Under the pieces are notes generated by a model, which was not told the origin of the DNA, did not search any database, and saw only the letters and a list, made by a program, of their open reading frames with translations. From Bacillota bacterium (GTDB lineage: Bacteria > Bacillota > Clostridia > Peptostreptococcales > Thermotaleaceae), in assembly GCA_023623095.1 (NCBI GenBank), contig JAMNXX010000253.1:1-9199 (forward strand): a stretch of 9,199 nt of DNA, given 5' to 3'. Positions within the stretch are counted from its first letter, which is position 1. Each line of letters starts with the position of its first letter. The translations under genes and the position numbers were made by a program. Below are positions 5,969-9,199 of the stretch, piece by piece.

Positions 5969-5987
5969 GCGCATAATAAGGATGCGC
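5969..5987 (-). other. Small hairpin just after the cooS stop
   Basis: GCGCAT and ATGCGC form a perfect 6-bp stem with a seven-base loop about ten bases behind the stop codon. There is no T-tract, so this is more likely a 3' end-stabilising stem than a terminator. Confidence 0.4.
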
Positions 5988-5996
5988 GTTCTATCA

Positions 5997-7913
5997 TCAA
6001 TTGTTCAGCCCCATTTTTTGTCTTTTTTCTATGATATGATTTTCTATATCTTTTGCTGCTTCTTTTGGATCATCCCCTAAAGCAACCTTTCCTCCTACTA
6101 ATTTTTCTACATCTTCTGTCAGCAGCTGAACAAGTTTCGGTGCCCCTGTAACGAAAGGCGTAGGAGATAAATGGGTATATGCACCATATGCCACTGCAAA
6201 CATACCGTCAATGGTAGCCTTCTGCTCCATCCATTCCGGCGCCGTTACAGCAATGGGCAAATCAGGAATATCCACATCTAAATGATTAGCAAGCTCCGTT
6301 ACAAGCATCGATATTCTACCCGTATCCGTACAGGTCCCAAAACTAAGGACAGGCGGAATGTTTAGCATATTGCAAATTTCTTTCAAACCGCTCCCTGCCA
6401 TTTCCCTAGCTTCCAAGCTGCAGAGTCCTGCTACTTCCAATGCGTGATTCCCGCATCCGCCGCTGACGACAAGGATATCTTTTTTGATCAATTCTTTTAC
6501 CAAATTGACCGTATTCCAATCCTGAGGCCCATTTCGAAGGGTAGAACAATTCACTAAAGCAACGACCCCTTTGATCTTGCCTGCTGCAATGACATCTACA
6601 AGAGGATCCAGGCTGTTTCCCAAAGCTTCTAAAACCGCCTCTGTTGAAAATCCCGCGATTGCTTTCTGGATGATTTTCGGAACCTTTGGAACAATTTTTC
6701 CTTTCCTCTTTTTAAAGTTTTCAATCCCCAATTCAATCAATCGATCTGCCATCGCATCCACTTCGGCAGGGTTATACGGCAATTCATGCTGCAATCCCGG
6801 AATCCCAATAATGGTGCTAACGCTGACCAGCGTTATTTGATATTTTTCTGCATAATGATCGATGGCAGGCGGGGAACAATTTTCTTCCATCGCAATCACA
6901 TCCACCGTGCCTGTAGCCAAAAGCGGCTCAATGGATAACCAATTGCCCATCAGCCCCACAAAAACATCATCTACTTGAAATCTCTGCAGCAGCTCCTGTC
7001 CCGTTTCGATGGAGCCTACAATCCGCAGTCCCTTCGCCCCGGCCTCCTTCGCTCTCTGCTGAATTTCCGGGGTCTTCGCTTTCATCAATGTAGCAACCCC
7101 TGCCCAAGGCTGATGTCCATTGAAAACGATATTGACGTATTCTGGGTCCATGATGCCCAGATCCACATTTACTTCATGGGGTTTTGGCGTTCCAAATAAA
7201 ATATCCTGAACCATTTCCAATCCAATCTGAGCCGTGTAGATCGTCGATAGACCTAATCGCAACCCTTTTTTAGCCAAGGATACATAATCTCCATCCACAT
7301 TCGTCAAACAGCTTGCTACGGCATTTTGCTCCTCATGTACGACCCCCGCCGGGTAAATCCCAGCATCTTTCCAAACTTTTTTTCTCTTGCGCGGAGCGAA
7401 AACATCCACCATCACGCTGGGATCATCCGGATCCTTTGCCATTTCTTTTTCCAGAAAATCAGCCAGCTGGATCGCCATCTGATTGATGTCCTGACTCGTG
7501 TCAATTCCTACTTTCTCACATAACCATTTTAACTTTCCCGGATCCGCAATCTTAAAAGGAGTCTTCCCTTCTGCAGTCGCTCTCAATGTTCGGTAAGCTT
7601 CATAAGCATGATGGCTGTATGTTCCCGCTCCCATAATATTGCGCAGCAAAAAGTTTCGCATTGCCATCGCATCCGGTCCAATTCCGCAAACCCCTTTATC
7701 CTGCCCTCCCTTTTCACTAATGCGACAAGGCCCTTGGGAACAAAGCTGACAACTGAGTCCCTGCAGGCAAAATTTACATCGTATCTTTTCCTGCAATACC
7801 CACCGGTCAAATACATTGGACATTCCATCTTCCCGGATTCTTTTCAGCATTTCCTCGACAGAATCATGATAGCTGACACGCCCTTCGGTTCTTTCCATGA
7901 TGGTTTCATTCAT
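5997..7913 (-). CDS. cooS: CooS-family protein (anaerobic CO dehydrogenase scaffold), deviant CooS-V-like type
   Basis: The 638-residue protein matches anaerobic Ni-CODH subunits along its whole length. At the N-terminus, C-x2-C (Cys46, Cys49) is followed by the cluster B cysteines Cys55, 58, 63 and 76 (SCQLCSQGPCRI, GVCG). Of the cluster C ligands, His267, Cys346, Cys456, Cys487 and Cys528 and the nearby Lys565 are present. The position of Cys295 of C. hydrogenoformans CODH-II is Glu303 (VGSIETGQE). Of the proton-relay histidines only one (His102) seems kept. Known: CooS-V-type proteins that lack a cluster C cysteine can hold an Fe/S/O hybrid cluster, do not turn over CO, and react slowly with hydroxylamine. 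Inferred: this gene belongs to that type, and its physiological substrate is unknown. AGGAGG is nine bases before ATG 7911-7913 and only three before ATG 7917-7919, so the inner start is preferred. No cooC, cooF or acetyl-CoA synthase gene is adjacent, consistent with a stand-alone function. Confidence 0.9.
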   Translation of the reverse strand: MNETIMERTEGRVSYHDSVEEMLKRIREDGMSNVFDRWVLQEKIRCKFCLQGLSCQLCSQGPCRISEKGGQDKGVCGIGPDAMAMRNFLLRNIMGAGTYSHHAYEAYRTLRATAEGKTPFKIADPGKLKWLCEKVGIDTSQDINQMAIQLADFLEKEMAKDPDDPSVMVDVFAPRKRKKVWKDAGIYPAGVVHEEQNAVASCLTNVDGDYVSLAKKGLRLGLSTIYTAQIGLEMVQDILFGTPKPHEVNVDLGIMDPEYVNIVFNGHQPWAGVATLMKAKTPEIQQRAKEAGAKGLRIVGSIETGQELLQRFQVDDVFVGLMGNWLSIEPLLATGTVDVIAMEENCSPPAIDHYAEKYQITLVSVSTIIGIPGLQHELPYNPAEVDAMADRLIELGIENFKKRKGKIVPKVPKIIQKAIAGFSTEAVLEALGNSLDPLVDVIAAGKIKGVVALVNCSTLRNGPQDWNTVNLVKELIKKDILVVSGGCGNHALEVAGLCSLEAREMAGSGLKEICNMLNIPPVLSFGTCTDTGRISMLVTELANHLDVDIPDLPIAVTAPEWMEQKATIDGMFAVAYGAYTHLSPTPFVTGAPKLVQLLTEDVEKLVGGKVALGDDPKEAAKDIENHIIEKRQKMGLNN

Positions 7914-8129
7914 GTACATCTTCCTCCTGTAATCGATTCTAAATATTTGAAGAAAATAAACACTTGATTTAAGGCAAATCTTTTTGATAATGACTGCTTA
8001 CACTCTAATCTTCTCCCAAAATGTACATGAATATGTATTTCCATTGGTTTAAAGTCGCAAAACGATTCGAAATCCTTTTTAAAATCACAAGAAAATAGGA
8101 TAAAATAAATTCCTTTTCGTTGTTTTTTA

Positions 8130-8816
8130 TCAGCGAATCTTAAAAATCTCAAACCACTCTTTTACCGTCTCCCTGATCTTTTCTAACTCATCCCTGTCGT
8201 AGGCATGCAACTTCCCTGCTCCTGCTAAAACCGTTTCGGTATCGCGAAAGTTCTGGATCGTATAACGTCTGCTCCCTTTCAATGCTTCCGCAATCTTAAG
8301 AATATCTTTTAAAGAAAGATGCTCCTGACAGACCGTCGTACGAAATTCCACCTCAATGCGATTTTCTTCTTTCAGGATTTCCACGCTTTCCCGAACTGCC
8401 TCTACATCTGCATCCGTTCCCACAATCTGTCTATATTGATTCCAAGGGGCTTTGACATCCATGGCCACATAATCCAATAGATTTTGATTCAAAAGCGCCT
8501 GCAGCATCTTTGGATTGGTTCCATTTGTATCCAGCTTTATCAAAAATCCTTTTTCCCTTATTTTCCCTATCCATTCCGGCAGATCTTCATAGAGCGTCGG
8601 TTCTCCTCCGGAAATACATACCGCGTCAATAAACTTTTTTCTCTGCTCTAAAAAATCGAAAATTTCCTCCTCATCGAGCTCTTCTTCTTCTCCTTTTACA
8701 ATATGGGAATTATGACAATAAAGGCAACGAAAGTTGCAACCCGCTGCAAAAAAAACCGTACAAATTTTATCCGGATAATCTATCAACGATGTTTTTTGAT
8801 GTCCAATGATCCGCAT
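8130..8816 (-). CDS. nrdG: Anaerobic ribonucleotide reductase activase-type radical SAM protein
   Basis: The 228-residue protein has the radical SAM signature C-x3-C-x2-C (Cys27, Cys31, Cys34 in GCNFRCLYCHN), the SAM-binding GGEP (70-73) and the further strand LDTNGT (95-100). The opening MRIIGHQKTSLIDYPDK and the length fit the NrdG2-like branch (anaerobic ribonucleoside-triphosphate reductase activating protein). The family uses a [4Fe-4S] cluster and S-adenosylmethionine to create the glycyl radical on NrdD in the cytoplasm. Here nrdD is not next to it: a terminator and a transporter gene lie upstream, cooS downstream. It may serve an nrdD elsewhere or another glycyl-radical partner. AAGGGG upstream of ATG 8814-8816 is the ribosome binding site. 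No terminator separates it from cooS 216 bp downstream, so read-through is possible. Confidence 0.85.
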   Translation of the reverse strand: MRIIGHQKTSLIDYPDKICTVFFAAGCNFRCLYCHNSHIVKGEEEELDEEEIFDFLEQRKKFIDAVCISGGEPTLYEDLPEWIGKIREKGFLIKLDTNGTNPKMLQALLNQNLLDYVAMDVKAPWNQYRQIVGTDADVEAVRESVEILKEENRIEVEFRTTVCQEHLSLKDILKIAEALKGSRRYTIQNFRDTETVLAGAGKLHAYDRDELEKIRETVKEWFEIFKIR

Positions 8817-8880
8817 CGACTCATCCCCTTATCTTTTTCTCATTTTTATCAAAATCAGCTCCTTAAACTTCCTCCGCTTT

Positions 8881-8889
8881 ATTATAGCA
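8881..8889 (-). promoter_or_regulatory. Extended -10 promoter of nrdG
   Basis: TGCTATAAT on the minus strand is an extended -10 element (TGnTATAAT). No convincing -35 is found 16-18 bp upstream, as is common for this type. The leader is about 58 nt and contains GGAGGAAG and AAGGAG, followed by a seven-codon frame (TTG start, MIKMRKR) directly before the nrdG ribosome binding site. Confidence 0.55.
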
Positions 8890-9023
8890 TTTTCTTTGCG
8901 CATGCAGATCTCTTTCATAAACCCATACTGCTTTTTTGTCAGGAATCAAGCACAGATGATCCTGCATTGCTGAAATCTAAATCGGTTCAAAGATGATGGC
9001 ATTTCATCTTACAATTGCGGCAA

Positions 9024-9057
9024 ATAAAATCTCCCGCCGGTTTCCTACCGACGGGAG
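9024..9057 (-). terminator. GC-rich Rho-independent terminator
   Basis: CTCCCGCCGGT (9031-9041) and ACCGACGGGAG (9047-9057) form an 11-bp stem with a five-base loop. The one mismatch becomes a G-U pair only in the minus-strand RNA, where the stem is followed by ATTTTATTTG. It ends the transcript of the membrane protein gene whose stop is 65 bp upstream. Confidence 0.9.
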
Positions 9058-9121
9058 CATCAAATCGAATGAATATCGCCTACAATAAAATCTATTCCGA
9101 ATATTCAATAAAGTATTATTT

Positions 9122-9199
9122 TTAAACGAATCCGAACATTCTAGGAAGGAATAATGCCAAACCTGGGATATATGTCGTAAGGATCAATGCCGGAATCCA
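9122..9199 (-). CDS. C-terminal tail of a membrane transporter, probably TRAP large permease
   Basis: The last 25 codons of a gene entering from the right edge read WIPALILTTYIPGLALFLPR then MFGFV, ending at TAA 9122-9124. A hydrophobic end with a TYIP motif and a LFLP motif close to the stop is typical of DctM, the 12-helix large permease of TRAP transporters, which import organic acids with sodium ions. Too little is present for certainty; another permease family could end similarly. The reading frame is supported by the terminator 65 bp downstream. Confidence 0.6.
   Translation of the reverse strand, partial: WIPALILTTYIPGLALFLPRMFGFV

Larger units (their letters stand above)
5431..5996. 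other. 566-bp non-coding region between cooS and the MoeA-like gene
   Basis: Read on the minus strand it contains, in order: a small hairpin after the cooS stop (5969-5987), about 125 bases with nothing recognisable, a large hairpin terminator (5784-5842), a second hairpin terminator (5708-5732), a near-consensus promoter (5640-5668) and a leader of about 200 nt with two short stems. I do not recognise a known riboswitch consensus, including that of the Moco motif. Confidence 0.6.
8817..9121. other. 305-bp intergenic region: terminator and nrdG promoter
   Basis: It contains the terminator of the upstream membrane protein gene (9031-9057), an unremarkable stretch of about 140 bases, and the nrdG promoter and leader. 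No further gene is seen on either strand; the overlapping plus-strand open frame across 8703-8996 begins inside nrdG and has no family features. Confidence 0.6.

Noticed and set aside
5633..5974. 113-codon open frame on the minus strand downstream of cooS
   Set aside because: It overlaps both terminators and the -35/-10 region of the next gene, has no ribosome binding site and no family resemblance; its composition reflects hairpins and T-runs.
5847..6080. 77-codon plus-strand frame crossing the cooS stop
   Set aside because: It runs antisense to cooS, is preceded only by a terminator hairpin and shows no family features.
5997..7913. Reading cooS as evidence of CO oxidation or the Wood-Ljungdahl pathway
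   Set aside because: The cluster C cysteine is replaced, and no acetyl-CoA synthase, CooF, CooC or hydrogenase gene is adjacent in this window.
8030..8050. TACAT-ATTC-ATGTA palindrome upstream of cooS as a CooA or FNR site
   Set aside because: It does not match the CooA or FNR consensus, and short AT palindromes are frequent in this DNA.
8827..8850. Seven-codon leader peptide MIKMRKR before nrdG
   Set aside because: AAGGAG and a TTG start are suitably spaced, but such a short frame in AT-rich DNA is expected by chance and no attenuator structure goes with it.
1..9199. CRISPR array, tRNA gene or intact insertion sequence
   Set aside because: No regularly spaced repeats, no cloverleaf and no transposase frame were seen on either strand.

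Overview
The window looks like chromosomal DNA of an anaerobic Gram-positive bacterium, most likely a member of Clostridia. The reasons are strong AGGAGG-type ribosome binding sites, TTGACA/TATAAT-like promoters, AT-rich spacers with short hairpin terminators, and genes for an oxygen-sensitive Ni-CODH-scaffold protein and a radical-SAM NrdG-type activase. All identifiable genes are read on the minus strand, so the biological order runs from high to low coordinates.

Layout from right to left. 9122-9199: C-terminal tail of a membrane protein, probably a TRAP-transporter large permease, followed by a GC-rich terminator. 8130-8816: a stand-alone nrdG-type radical SAM activase with its own extended -10 promoter. 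5997-7913: a carbon monoxide dehydrogenase family protein (CooS scaffold), followed by about 560 bp of non-coding DNA with three hairpins and a near-consensus promoter. 4408-5430: a MoeA-like molybdopterin-binding protein with a C-terminal four-cysteine cluster, then a terminator. 4251-4343: a degenerate piece of 23S rRNA (domain V, A-loop and part of the peptidyl transferase centre). 3996-4191: an unexplained segment bounded by 15-bp inverted repeats. 2301-3893: a gamma-glutamyltransferase-family Ntn-hydrolase. 1778-2298: a broken NhaC-type antiporter, lacking its front part and frameshifted near its end, followed by a strong hairpin terminator. 637-1329: an XRE/S24-like repressor whose peptidase residues are replaced. 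1-427: the N-terminal part of a cardiolipin synthase.

The most interesting gene is the CooS homologue. The position that should carry one of the cysteines of the Ni-Fe active-site cluster (Cys295 in CODH-II of Carboxydothermus hydrogenoformans) is glutamate, while the remaining cluster C ligands are kept and the proton-relay histidines are mostly lost. This resembles the deviant CooS-V type, reported to hold an Fe/S/O hybrid cluster rather than the Ni-Fe cluster and to be inactive with CO. The gene should therefore not be read as a sign of CO metabolism. Its N-terminus also has the short C-x2-C spacing associated with a [2Fe-2S] bridging cluster.

The second theme is genome decay and rearrangement between about 1.4 and 4.4 kb: an antiporter remnant fused at the ggt stop codon, an rRNA fragment, an orphan Shine-Dalgarno sequence and inverted repeats. 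These suggest that the ggt block is a rearranged or acquired segment inserted between the molybdopterin gene and the XRE-cls pair. All comparisons to reference proteins and rRNA were made by eye from memory; no search was run.
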